Position numbers and translations under genes: made by a program
Shown here: positions 26,751 to 35,478 of the stretch, in pieces
How the letters are laid out: every line of letters starts with the position of its first letter
Position numbering within the stretch: position 1 is the stretch's first letter
From: Rhizobium mongolense USDA 1844
GTDB lineage: Bacteria; Pseudomonadota; Alphaproteobacteria; Rhizobiales; Rhizobiaceae
Assembly: GCF_000419765.1 (NCBI RefSeq)
Contig: NZ_ATTQ01000003.1
Location: 62,001-126,000 of the forward strand
Reading direction: 5' to 3'
Length of the DNA: 64,000 nucleotides
The notes under the pieces: model-generated
What the model was told of the DNA's origin: nothing
The model's input: the letters and a program-made list of their open reading frames with translations, nothing else
The model's database searches: none

Positions 26751-27515
26751 CTATCCTGCCCGAGCGGCGTTACGCGCACGCATGTGTTCGAGGATGTGCC
26801 GGCCGGAGCCCTCGACATGGCGTGCAATGAGTTCGGCTGCCTCGTTCGCATTCCCCGCTTTTACATGCGCGATGAGCTCGCGATGCTCGCTAAGGATCGC
26901 GGCACGCCGGGCGAGCGTGAAGTTGAAACGCCGGCTGACGGCTCGAAGCACTTCGCGATGCTTCCACCAAAGCTCGGCGGCATGGCGGTTGTAGTGCTTT
27001 TGGTACATTACGGTGTGAAAGGCGGTGTCCAGCTCGCTGTGCCTGAACGTGTCGGCGAAGTTGTTTTCTTCAATTAGGCCTTGGATGCGTTCGAGTTCAG
27101 CAATGTCCTCGACGGTGGCCATATTCACGAACCATCGCGTCAGTGCCGGCTCGATCAAGACTCCTATCTCGTAGATGTCCCGAACAAAATCCTGATCTAT
27201 GGGCCGCACGCGCGCTCCGCGGTTGGGAACGAGGGTGACAAAGCCCTCCCCGCGCAGCAGTTGCAGAGCCTCGCGCACCGGGTTGGTTGACGTGCCGTGG
27301 CGCCGTGCGAGATCGGTGACCACAAGCCGCTCGTTAGCAGCGAGCCGCCCTTCGATGATGTCTTCCCTGATCAGTTGATAAAGCGAGGCGCCCTCGCTGG
27401 AGGCCCCGATAGCGTCGATCCCTTCGGGTGGCTTTGCTTTAAAATCGCTTCCTTCGGCCACGGCTGTCCCCAAATCAATACACACATTATTCTCGTTATC
27501 ACGCGAGATGGCCAT
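26751..27515 (-). CDS. GntR-family regulator, FadR subgroup (FCD domain)
   Basis: About 254 residues. The winged helix (SLYQLIREDIIEGRL, then GTSTNPVREALQLLRGEGFV) is followed by a helical FCD ligand domain with the metal-binding histidines in ELDTAFHTVMYQKHYNR and HRELIAHVKAGNANEAA. Such regulators usually repress sugar-acid genes and release DNA on binding the acid or a keto-acid product. It sits at the head of the enolase genes and is divergent from the ABC importer, so it likely controls both directions. The start is uncertain: ATG 27515 has no strong ribosome binding site. Confidence 0.9.
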   Translation of the reverse strand: MAISRDNENNVCIDLGTAVAEGSDFKAKPPEGIDAIGASSEGASLYQLIREDIIEGRLAANERLVVTDLARRHGTSTNPVREALQLLRGEGFVTLVPNRGARVRPIDQDFVRDIYEIGVLIEPALTRWFVNMATVEDIAELERIQGLIEENNFADTFRHSELDTAFHTVMYQKHYNRHAAELWWKHREVLRAVSRRFNFTLARRAAILSEHRELIAHVKAGNANEAAELIARHVEGSGRHILEHMRARNAARAG

Positions 27516-27672
27516 AAACAATGTACGATTTATCTAGTTGACAGACAATTCGCGATCTGAAAACGTATAAAAATCTCGAAGGGATACATTGGCTGAAAGC
27601 GTCCCGCGCCGATGAGGAAAGACCGCTCGCCTCGATGCAGAGCGGCATGGGAGAGAACCTGGAGGATACCCT

Positions 27673-29154
27673 ATGACGAGGATTTCACTCGGCGGTGCCA
27701 TCCTGCGCGGCACTGTCTCCACTGCTTTGATGGTATCGTTGATGTCCGCATCGGCGCTGGGTGCGCCGCCGGTCGACTTGAACAAGTGGTCGCCGGAATA
27801 TGTGCGCTCCATTGCCGGCACACAGGATTTTGACACGGCGGGCGATTGCGCCAAGGTCACCCCGCTCGACTACAAGGGGCGACTGACTTTCTGGTATCAG
27901 GGCGTGTTCGAGGGCGACCCCGACCTCCTGCGCCAGTATTACAAGGAGTTCTTCGAGACCTTCCGCAAAACCTATCCAAACATCCAGCTTGAGGAACAAG
28001 CCCTCACCTACAACGACCTTCTGGACAAGTTCCGGACCGCGCTCTTGGGCAATGCAGCGCCCATGGCGGTCCGCCTGCAAATCCTGGGTGGCACCGAGTT
28101 CGCCTCAAAGGGCTATCTGCAGCCGCTCAAACCCGAGGATGTAGGGTATTCGACCGAGGACTTCTGGCCCGGCGCAATGAAGGCCGTGACCTGGGAGGAG
28201 GTGACCTACGGCATTCCAACCAACAACGAGACGATGGCGTTCATCTGGAACGCCGACATCTTCAAGCGTGCAGGCCTCGATCCGGACAAGGCTCCGGCAA
28301 CCTGGGACGACGTCGTCAAGTATTCCAAGCAGATCCACGACAAGCTCGGCATTGCCGGTTACGGCCTCGTGGCTCGCAAGAATGCCGGCAATACGCCGTA
28401 TCGCTTCATGCCGCAGCTGTGGGCCTATGGCGGCGGCGTCTTCGACGAAGCCACCGCGAGCCCGACCTATAAGCAGGTCGAGCTCAATAGCCCGCAGAGC
28501 AAGGCGGCGCTGCAAGCCTCGTACGATATGTATGTTCGCGACAAGTCGGTTCCGGTTTCGGCACTCACCAACCAGCAGGCAGATAACCAGCCCCTCTTCC
28601 TCGCTGGCCAGCTCGGCATGATGGTCTCGCACCCGTCCGACTACAACGTCATGCTCGACCTGCAGAAGAAGGCGACCGGCACCGACAAGGACAAGGCGCA
28701 GACCGTCATCGACAACATGCGCTACGGTCTGATTCCGACTGGCCCCGATGGCAAGCGCGCCGTCGTGTTTGGCGGCTCGAACATTCACATCCTGAAGCCC
28801 GAGTATGTCGAGGGCGGCAAGGTAGACGAGCCGGCTGCAAAGGCTATCATCTGCATGTGGACTAGCCCCGAATGGTCGCTGAAGATGGCCTACGCCGGCT
28901 CGAACCCAGGAAACCTTAACGGCTTCAAGACCAAATGGATGAAGGAGCGTCTGGACAACATCAAGTTCCTTGATGTCACGACCTCGATGCTGCCATACGG
29001 CATCCCGTTCCCGGCGCTGCCGCAGTCCCCCGAGATCATGAATATCATCGTCCCGGACATGCTGCAGAATGCCCTGACCGGAGCCATGACCGTCGACCAA
29101 GCAGCGGACGATGCTGCCAAGAAGGTAAAAGACCTGATGGACGGCGGACTCTAG
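27673..29154 (+). CDS. carbohydrate ABC transporter substrate-binding protein (family 1)
   Basis: A 493-residue periplasmic binding protein with a signal peptide (MTRISLGG..LMVSLMSASALGA). The mature part has the family 1 fold: a first lobe with KGRLTFWYQGVFEG, then WEEVTYGIPTNNETMAFIWN and the hinge stretch PATWDDVVKYSKQI. It is longer than most maltose-type binding proteins and has two cysteines (GDCAK, IICMW). ATG 27673 follows GAGAACCTGGAGGATACCCT. It leads an operon of two permeases, an ATPase, a dehydratase and an RraA-type gene, so its ligand is probably a sugar acid or its oligomer. Confidence 0.92.
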   Translation: MTRISLGGAILRGTVSTALMVSLMSASALGAPPVDLNKWSPEYVRSIAGTQDFDTAGDCAKVTPLDYKGRLTFWYQGVFEGDPDLLRQYYKEFFETFRKTYPNIQLEEQALTYNDLLDKFRTALLGNAAPMAVRLQILGGTEFASKGYLQPLKPEDVGYSTEDFWPGAMKAVTWEEVTYGIPTNNETMAFIWNADIFKRAGLDPDKAPATWDDVVKYSKQIHDKLGIAGYGLVARKNAGNTPYRFMPQLWAYGGGVFDEATASPTYKQVELNSPQSKAALQASYDMYVRDKSVPVSALTNQQADNQPLFLAGQLGMMVSHPSDYNVMLDLQKKATGTDKDKAQTVIDNMRYGLIPTGPDGKRAVVFGGSNIHILKPEYVEGGKVDEPAAKAIICMWTSPEWSLKMAYAGSNPGNLNGFKTKWMKERLDNIKFLDVTTSMLPYGIPFPALPQSPEIMNIIVPDMLQNALTGAMTVDQAADDAAKKVKDLMDGGL

Positions 29155-29228
29155 TCCAAGCCTGACCACGATCGGACCGGCTGCGCCGAGAGTGCAGCCG
29201 GTTGTTCCGAAGAATAAGGGCACGCACA

Positions 29229-30188
29229 GTGACGATCTTGATCGGCAGGGCAGAGGCTCGCCAAAGACTGCAACCCGATAGGTCCGGCGTGCTGCGAAAG
29301 ATTTGGGAGCATCGCGCTGACTACGCGTACGTGCTCCCTGCGATCGCCGTGATGCTCATCGTCATAGCCTATCCGATCTACTACACGATCGAGCTATCGT
29401 TCTTTAATACGCCGCCTGGCCTGCAGCTCCGGGACAAGATTTTCATCGGCCTCGGCAACTACGCCGCCATCCTCACAAGTCCGGTGTTCTGGAAGGTCAC
29501 CTCGAACACTCTTATCTGGACACTGGGATCCACTTTCATCTCATTTGTCCTGGGGTTTGCCAGCGCGCTGGCGCTCCATCGTGACTTTGTCGGCCGCGGC
29601 ATCCTGCGCGCCGTCCTGATCATTCCCTGGGTCATCAGCGCGGTCGCCGCGTCCTATATCTGGAAGTGGATCTACCATTCGGACTTTGGGATCATCGGCG
29701 CGGTGCTGGTCGGCCTCGGATTGGCCGACCGGCCGCCGAATTTCATCGACAGCGTCAGCACTGTGCTGCCGTCCCTGATCGTCGTCAATATCTGGCGGGA
29801 GTTTCCGTTTGCCATGATCATGATGATGGCTGGCCTGCAAACAGTCCCCGACCAGTTGCTGCGCGCCGCAAGAGTCGACGGAGCCAATGCATGGCAGCGG
29901 TTCTGGCACGTCACCTTCCCGCACTTGAGAAACGTCTCGACGGTGACGATCCTTCTGCTGGCAGTGGCCAACTTCAATTCTTTCATCATCCCCTGGATCA
30001 TGACCGGCGGCGGGCCGTCGAACGCATCGCATATCTGGATCACCCACATTTATGAGCTCGCCTTCGGCCGCCAGCGCTGGGGTGTGGCATCGGCCTATTC
30101 GGTGCTGCTGTTCCTGATCCTGATGTTGCTCGGCTACTTCTACGTCCGTGCGCTAAGCGGCAACGAGCGGAAGGATGGGACGGCATGA
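29229..30188 (+). CDS. carbohydrate ABC transporter permease (MalF/UgpA type)
   Basis: About 319 residues with six predicted membrane segments, beginning YAYVLPAIAVMLIVIAYPIY. The EAA coupling loop is LRAARVDGANAWQRFWHVTFPHLR. It forms half of the membrane pore for the family 1 importer. I chose GTG 29229 because the longer frame from 29202 begins inside poor context; no strong ribosome binding site decides it. Overlaps the next permease gene by four bases. Confidence 0.9.
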   Translation: MTILIGRAEARQRLQPDRSGVLRKIWEHRADYAYVLPAIAVMLIVIAYPIYYTIELSFFNTPPGLQLRDKIFIGLGNYAAILTSPVFWKVTSNTLIWTLGSTFISFVLGFASALALHRDFVGRGILRAVLIIPWVISAVAASYIWKWIYHSDFGIIGAVLVGLGLADRPPNFIDSVSTVLPSLIVVNIWREFPFAMIMMMAGLQTVPDQLLRAARVDGANAWQRFWHVTFPHLRNVSTVTILLLAVANFNSFIIPWIMTGGGPSNASHIWITHIYELAFGRQRWGVASAYSVLLFLILMLLGYFYVRALSGNERKDGTA

Positions 30189-31075
30189 GCACGATTGCCG
30201 AGACTGCTCCTCGAGGCCAGGCGCGTCGCCGTATGCGCATCGACGGATGGCGGTGGGGCGGACGCATCTTCCTTGTGTTCATGCTGCTTTACACCGCGTT
30301 ACCGATGATCTGGATGCTGATCACCTCGATCAAGTCCGGCTTCGCGGCCATGCAATTCCCGCCGCAATGGTGGCCTGACCAGCCCACCCTTGACAGCTAC
30401 CAGAAGCTGCTCGATCCGCAAAACAGCGTCGGCCAGGACTTCCTTCGCTTCTTCTGGAACAGCCTTTTCGTCTCCACTGCCACGACCATCCTTTCGGTGA
30501 TCGTGGCGGTTCCTGCGGCCTACGCGTTTTCGCGCTTCACCTTTCCGGGCCGGAACTTTCTGTTTTTCGCCGTCTTGCTTCGCAATATGTTCCCGGCGGT
30601 GATCTTTCTCGTGCCGCTCTTCATCCTGATGCGCGCGATCGGGCTGGTGAACACGCATGGGTCGCTCATTCTCACCTACCTCACATTCGGCCTGCCGCTG
30701 GCAATCTGGCTCCTCAAGGGCTTCTACGACAACATCCCGGTGCAGCTCGAGCAGGCGGCGCGCATCGACGGAGCGACGCGGTTCCAGGCCTTTGTCCTGA
30801 TCGTGATGCCGCTCTCGGCGCCAGGAATCATCGCCACGGCGATCTATTCCTTCATCGGCGCGTGGAACGAGTACATCTACGCCTACACGTTCCTCTCCAA
30901 GAACGACCAGTTGACACTGCCTGTCGGCATCCAGCGCTTCTTCTCGGAAAATACGACGGACTTTCCGGGCCTGATGGCGGCCAGCTTTATGATGAGCGTG
31001 CCCGTCGTGGTCCTGTTCCTCGTCCTGCAACGATACTTCGTACGCGCCCTTACAGAAGGCGCAGTTAAGCACTAG
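30185..31075 (+). CDS. carbohydrate ABC transporter permease (MalG/UgpE type)
   Basis: A 296-residue permease with six membrane segments and the EAA loop LEQAARIDGATRFQAFVLIVMP, typical of MalG-like proteins. The ATG overlaps the stop of the preceding permease (ATGA), a mark of translational coupling. The periplasmic stretch with WWPDQPTLDSYQKLL is usual for sugar permeases of the CUT1 class. Confidence 0.92.
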   Translation: MSTIAETAPRGQARRRMRIDGWRWGGRIFLVFMLLYTALPMIWMLITSIKSGFAAMQFPPQWWPDQPTLDSYQKLLDPQNSVGQDFLRFFWNSLFVSTATTILSVIVAVPAAYAFSRFTFPGRNFLFFAVLLRNMFPAVIFLVPLFILMRAIGLVNTHGSLILTYLTFGLPLAIWLLKGFYDNIPVQLEQAARIDGATRFQAFVLIVMPLSAPGIIATAIYSFIGAWNEYIYAYTFLSKNDQLTLPVGIQRFFSENTTDFPGLMAASFMMSVPVVVLFLVLQRYFVRALTEGAVKH

Positions 31076-31085
31076 GGAGTTGCCG

Positions 31086-32183
31086 GTGGCCCACGTGGTC
31101 CTCAAAGATCTTGTCAAGACCTATGGCAGCTTCAAAGCTGTCAACGATGTTTCGCTGACGGTCAATGACGGCGAATTCGTTGCGCTCGTCGGCCCTTCAG
31201 GCTGCGGCAAAACAACCACGCTCAATCTCGTAGCGGGGCTGATCCCCATCACATCGGGCGACATCGTCATCGGGGACCGGGTGGTCAACGACCTCGACCC
31301 CAAGGACCGGGACATCGCAATGGTGTTCCAGAATTACGCGCTCTATCCGCAAAAATCGGTCTATAAAAATCTGGCGTTCCCGCTGCAGATGCGCAAACTG
31401 CCAAGGGACGAGATCGACAAGAAGGTCAAGGAAGCAGCGCGAGTGCTCGACATGACGCAGCTGCTCGAGCGCAAGCCGCGCGAACTTTCGGGCGGGCAAC
31501 AGCAGCGTGTGGCCCTGGGCCGCGCCCTCGTTCGAGATCCGGCGGTATTCCTGATGGATGAACCACTCTCCAACCTCGACGCGAAGCTGCGCGTGCAGAT
31601 GCGGTCGGAGATCAAGCGCTTCCACCAGGACCTCAAGGCTACGATCATCTATGTGACGCACGACCAACTCGAAGCCGTGACCATGGCGGACAGGATGGCG
31701 GTGATGAACGGCGGCTACCTGCAGCAATACGATTCACCGGCGCAGGTCTTTGCCCATCCGGTGAACATGTTCGTCGCCAGCTTCGTCGGCAGCCCGGCGA
31801 TGAGCCTTGTTCCGCTGGAGGCATCAACGGTAGGCGGCAATACTGTGTTGACCAGCGCGGAGGGCTGGAGCCTCGAGCTCTCGCCACACAACGCCCAGAA
31901 GGTCGCGAGGGCAACCACCAAGAAAGTCGTGCTCGGCGCACGTCACTCGACGATCAAGCTGCACAAGAGTGCGGTGCCAGGAAGCATTCCTGCCAAGGCC
32001 TACACGGTGGAGCCGACCGGAGACGTCACCTTCGTACAGGCGTTCCTGTCTGGCGCCATCGTCAACGTCAGCGTGCCGCCGACCATTGCCGTCGCGCCCG
32101 ACGAGCCGATCTGGCTCGAGTTCGACCAGGAGCGGATGCATCTGTTCGACGGCGAAACAGAAATGGCCCTCAAGGCCAACTGA
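31086..32183 (+). CDS. carbohydrate ABC transporter ATP-binding protein (UgpC/MsmK type)
   Basis: A 365-residue CUT1-class ATPase. Walker A is GPSGCGKTTTLN, the Q-loop is MVFQNYALYP, the signature LSGGQQQRVALGRAL, Walker B VFLMDEPLSNLD and the switch YVTHDQLEAV. A C-terminal OB-like regulatory domain (about residues 240-365) follows. The start is taken at GTG 31086 with AGGGAG seven bases upstream. It energises the permease pair encoded just before it. Confidence 0.93.
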   Translation: MAHVVLKDLVKTYGSFKAVNDVSLTVNDGEFVALVGPSGCGKTTTLNLVAGLIPITSGDIVIGDRVVNDLDPKDRDIAMVFQNYALYPQKSVYKNLAFPLQMRKLPRDEIDKKVKEAARVLDMTQLLERKPRELSGGQQQRVALGRALVRDPAVFLMDEPLSNLDAKLRVQMRSEIKRFHQDLKATIIYVTHDQLEAVTMADRMAVMNGGYLQQYDSPAQVFAHPVNMFVASFVGSPAMSLVPLEASTVGGNTVLTSAEGWSLELSPHNAQKVARATTKKVVLGARHSTIKLHKSAVPGSIPAKAYTVEPTGDVTFVQAFLSGAIVNVSVPPTIAVAPDEPIWLEFDQERMHLFDGETEMALKAN

Positions 32184-32216
32184 TACAGAGCCGATGCGTC
32201 TGGAACGAGGGTGTGG

Positions 32217-33380
32217 ATGACTACGAAGCTTAAAATCACCGCTATCAAGCCCTATGCAGTATGGGTTGGAACACGCAACCAGATGCTCGTCAAGGTCGAG
32301 ACCGACAACGGCATCTTCGGTTGGGGCGAGAGCGGCTTGAGCGGTCGCGAGAAGGCCGTGGTCGGCGCGATCGAGCACTATCGCGAGTTTCTCATCGGCC
32401 GCGACCCGATGCAGATTGGTCGGATCTGGCAAGAAGTTTATCGCAGCCAATACTTCGAAGGCGGGCGCGTTCTGCAGGCGGCGATTTCCGCCATCGACAT
32501 TGCCCTTCATGACATCAAGGGCAAGGCGCTGGGGGTGCCGGCCTACGAACTGTTGGGCGGCAAGCAGCGCGACCGCATTCCTACCTTCGCCTCGACCGGT
32601 GACGAGGCCGAGGGCGATGTTGCCATCGAACGAGCCCGCGAACTACGCGCACAGGGGTGGCAGACGATCCGCTTCTTTCCCATCGGGCAAAACAGCAAGG
32701 ACATCTTTGAGCCGCGCGAATCGATCGGCGCCACCGCAAGCATGCTAAACAAGGCGCGCGAGGCGCTGGGCGACGACGTCGTCCTCGGCATCGACTATCA
32801 CCATCGGTTGTCGGTGGCAGAGGCGGCGAGCTTCTGCAACAAGCTCGGCCGTGGCGTGCTTGATTTCCTCGAGGAGCCGATACGAGACGAGACACCGGAG
32901 GCCTACGAATCCCTGCGCACGATGACCGACATCCCGTTCGCCATCGGCGAGGAATTTGCCAGCAAGTGGCAGTTCCTACCCTACATCGAGCGCGGCATCC
33001 ATCAGTTCAACCGGCTCGATGTTTGCAATGTTGGCGGGCTCACTGAAGCGATGAAGGTGGCTGGCTGGAGCGAGGCGCACTATGTGGACCTGATGCCGCA
33101 CAATCCCCTTGGCCCAGTTTGCACGGCCGCGACCATCCATCTCGCCGCCGCGGTGTCGAATTTCGCTTGGCTTGAGACCAGGGTGCCCGAAACAAAGCTG
33201 GGCTTCGACAATTCCGACTTCTTCCCCGTGCAACCACGGCTCGACGGCCCCGACTATCCGGTCGGCGATCTGCCGGGGCTCGGCGTCGAGGTCAACGAAG
33301 AGGCGGTCAAGGCGGAGAGCTTTCGTTTATGGGAAGCGCCTCACCTGAAGCGCCGCGACGGTTCGGTTACGAACTGGTAG
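32217..33380 (+). CDS. enolase-superfamily sugar-acid dehydratase (galactonate dehydratase-like)
   Basis: A 387-residue mandelate-racemase-group enzyme, fourth of its kind in the locus and the only one on the plus strand. Metal ligands: Asp in LGIDYHHRL, Glu in DFLEEPIRDE, Glu in FAIGEEF. The dyad is Asp in NRLDVCNVGGLTEA and His in LMPHNPLGPVC, and LMPHNPLGPV is the galactonate-dehydratase-like histidine motif. The usual KxK/KxN pair is weak here (TIRFFPIGQ), so the opposite-face base may differ. It follows the transporter ATPase by 33 bases. Confidence 0.88.
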   Translation: MTTKLKITAIKPYAVWVGTRNQMLVKVETDNGIFGWGESGLSGREKAVVGAIEHYREFLIGRDPMQIGRIWQEVYRSQYFEGGRVLQAAISAIDIALHDIKGKALGVPAYELLGGKQRDRIPTFASTGDEAEGDVAIERARELRAQGWQTIRFFPIGQNSKDIFEPRESIGATASMLNKAREALGDDVVLGIDYHHRLSVAEAASFCNKLGRGVLDFLEEPIRDETPEAYESLRTMTDIPFAIGEEFASKWQFLPYIERGIHQFNRLDVCNVGGLTEAMKVAGWSEAHYVDLMPHNPLGPVCTAATIHLAAAVSNFAWLETRVPETKLGFDNSDFFPVQPRLDGPDYPVGDLPGLGVEVNEEAVKAESFRLWEAPHLKRRDGSVTNW

Positions 33381-33401
33381 TTTCATCCACCGGAGTCTAA
33401 A

Positions 33402-34151
33402 ATGACGCATACTCCCGACATTACGCGACCTCCCAAAGACCTGATCGACGCACTGAAGGAAATCGGCGCCGCGACGGTTGCCGGCACGCTTGGCCACATG
33501 GGCTTCCGCAATCCGCACATGGTGGGTCCCGTGCCGCAGAACCGCGGGAAGTCGATCGTCGGGCCGGCGCTGACGCTCCAGTTCATGCCGCAGCGACCGG
33601 ACCTCTTCACCGAGGGAGAATATGCCGATCCGGAGACGCAGTTGCACCGGCACGTGCTCTATCACGTGCAGGAGGGCGATGTTGTCGTGGTCGACGCACG
33701 CGGCGACATGAGCTCGGGCGTCTTTGGCGATATGATGTCGACCTATTTCAAAGGCAGAGGCGGCGCTGGGATCGTAATCGACGGGTGCATGCGCGATCGG
33801 CCCAATGTCGAGAAGCTAGATCTCCCACTCTGGCTGCGTGGCTGGACTCCCAACTACCATGTGCAGACCAGCATCTATCCCAATGCCGTCAACGTTCCGA
33901 TTGCTTGCGGCGGTGTCACGGTAATCCCCGGCGACATCATCGTCGCCGACGACGACGGGGTGGTGGTGCTTCCCGTCGCAATGGCCTCGAAGGTAATCGA
34001 TGAGTCGCAAAAGCATCACGATTGGGAGGAGTTCTCGCGCGTGAAGCTTATGGAGGGCGGGTCGTTGCAGCGCTACTATCCGCTGCATGACGATGCTCGC
34101 GGAGAGTATGAAGAGTGGCGCAAAACAAACCGCTTGGAGAATCGAAGTTAG
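33402..34151 (+). CDS. RraA-family protein (2-keto-3-deoxy/4-hydroxy-2-oxo acid aldolase-like)
   Basis: A 249-residue RraA superfamily member. The family pattern is complete: Gly in FGDMMSTYFKGRGGAGIVI followed by DGCMRDRPNVE, with the Arg-Asp pair and the acidic residue used for metal binding in the aldolase subgroup, then IACGGVTVIPGDIIVADDDG. It lies 21 bases after a sugar-acid dehydratase, which would supply a 2-keto-3-deoxy acid; cleavage to pyruvate and an aldehyde is a reasonable guess. A homologue is at 18074. Confidence 0.88.
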   Translation: MTHTPDITRPPKDLIDALKEIGAATVAGTLGHMGFRNPHMVGPVPQNRGKSIVGPALTLQFMPQRPDLFTEGEYADPETQLHRHVLYHVQEGDVVVVDARGDMSSGVFGDMMSTYFKGRGGAGIVIDGCMRDRPNVEKLDLPLWLRGWTPNYHVQTSIYPNAVNVPIACGGVTVIPGDIIVADDDGVVVLPVAMASKVIDESQKHHDWEEFSRVKLMEGGSLQRYYPLHDDARGEYEEWRKTNRLENRS

Positions 34152-34491
34152 ACTATGGATTAACCGAGGCGAGCGGCAATGCGGATATGCAGGCCAAAGG
34201 TTTATCCTGCAAAAGTCGTTGATTGGCAGAGGCTATCCGGCTGTCGGATGCCATCGCGATCGTCACACCAGAATACAACTCCTTGAGTAACCGCTGTTCT
34301 GGCCCCACGTTGTCTCCGTCGCCGTAATCTGTTCGGCAGTGTTTTGAAGCATGCCCAGGACAGGTCCCTCAACGCCGCGATGACGTCGAGCGGACGACGG
34401 ATATGTCGATGTCACAGCCGAGTGCATGGCCGGGGGATCGTGCCTGTTCCGCATTGGACCATGAGTGCCGCGTGCATCTCATCAGGCAAGG
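34152..34491 (+). other. gene-free stretch with a possible flavin reductase scrap
   Basis: One frame from 34223 reads LAEAIRLSDAIAIVTPEYNS before decaying to a stop; DAIAIVTPEYN resembles the flavin-binding segment of NADPH-dependent FMN reductases. No more of the family is visible on either side. The rest of this convergent interval holds nothing I recognise. Confidence 0.35.
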
Positions 34492-35379
34492 CTATTGCAT
34501 GATCGAGCGAAGCAAAGTCTCGCGGGCGGAAGTCAGATGCAGCCGACAAGCGCGATCGATCGAAGCGACGTTGCGGCTTTCAAGGGCTTCGATCAACGCG
34601 AGATGTTCCTTGATGGCAACCTCATTCCGCGCGCGTTCATCGCGCTTGTTCCACTGATAATGATAGTGGAAGACCATGGCGATCACGTCTTGGAAGCTTT
34701 CGATAAAGCGGTTTGGCGCGACTGCCGTAATCAGCCGGTGAAATCGGCTGTCCAGCTCCGAGAAATCCTGATAGCGAGCGTCGATATCTGCGAGCAGTTC
34801 CAAATGTGCCGCCCGCATAACCTGGATTTGTTTCCAGATGGGCGACCCGTCGGGCAGGGCGGCGAACAGCCGTGCGGAGCGCATTTCGAACATCTCTCTG
34901 ATCTCGAACAGTTCGAGCGCAAAACCGGCTGTGAACCCTTTAAAAACCCAGCCGGCATTCTGACGCTTCTCAATCAGCCCATATTTCTGAAATCGATTGA
35001 GAAACTCACGGACAATCGTTGTCGCGACGCCGAATTTCCGAGCTAATTCCGTCTCATTGATTTCAGTGCCGGGAGAGGCATCACCGCGCAGCATCCATTC
35101 CATGAAGCTCGTCTCGACCTGTTCCGAAATTGCTAAGGTCTCTTCCTTCGGATAGCGCTCTTTCTGCTGCGGCTGCTCACACATGATCCGCCGATGCCCT
35201 TCAGATATGATGATCCCACGTGCGGCCATCCCCGCCAGTACCTTCCGCACCGTTGTTCTGCTCACGCCAAGCTGGGCGCGCAGTGCATTTTCGGACGGCA
35301 GTTCCTCCCCAAGATCGAGCGTCCGAATGATCTCTATCATATCATTGAATGCCCGCTTGAAGGTCGTATCAGTTCTCAT
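34492..35379 (-). CDS. GntR-family regulator with two winged-helix domains and FCD-like C-terminus
   Basis: A 295-residue regulator longer than the usual ~240 of the FadR group. The first winged helix is at residues ~8-60 (LPSENALRAQLGVSRTTVRK). A second HTH-like segment follows at ~85-145 (ETELARKFGVATTIVREFLN), then RFQKYGLIEKRQNAGWVFKG. The C-terminal helical domain has FCD-type residues (SELDSRFHRLI, AIKEHLALIEALES). It is divergent from the ribose-type importer at 35479 and probably regulates it. Confidence 0.85.
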   Translation of the reverse strand: MRTDTTFKRAFNDMIEIIRTLDLGEELPSENALRAQLGVSRTTVRKVLAGMAARGIIISEGHRRIMCEQPQQKERYPKEETLAISEQVETSFMEWMLRGDASPGTEINETELARKFGVATTIVREFLNRFQKYGLIEKRQNAGWVFKGFTAGFALELFEIREMFEMRSARLFAALPDGSPIWKQIQVMRAAHLELLADIDARYQDFSELDSRFHRLITAVAPNRFIESFQDVIAMVFHYHYQWNKRDERARNEVAIKEHLALIEALESRNVASIDRACRLHLTSARETLLRSIMQ

Positions 35380-35408
35380 GACGCAACTCCCGGTATGGTT
35401 ATATATCC

Positions 35409-35461
35409 ATAAAAAACAAGTTGACGTACGTGTATCATATATTTCTTATGTATAAAAAACA
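35409..35461. promoter_or_regulatory. direct repeat and palindrome between gntR and the ABC operon
   Basis: ATAAAAAACA occurs at 35409-35418 and again at 35452-35461, 43 bases apart (about four helical turns). Between them lies TTGACG (35421-35426), a possible -35 box, overlapping the palindrome ACGTACGT (35424-35431). These are the only clear repeats in the 99 bases between the divergent starts and may be sites for the double-HTH regulator. Confidence 0.45.
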
Positions 35462-35478
35462 GGGGAGGCTAGGGGAAT

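Noticed and set aside
27538..27570. TTGACA ... TATAAA as promoter of the family 1 importer
   Set aside because: The boxes are 22 bases apart, too far for a normal sigma-70 promoter.
28105..29223. 372-codon minus-strand frame
   Set aside because: Antisense shadow of the family 1 binding protein.
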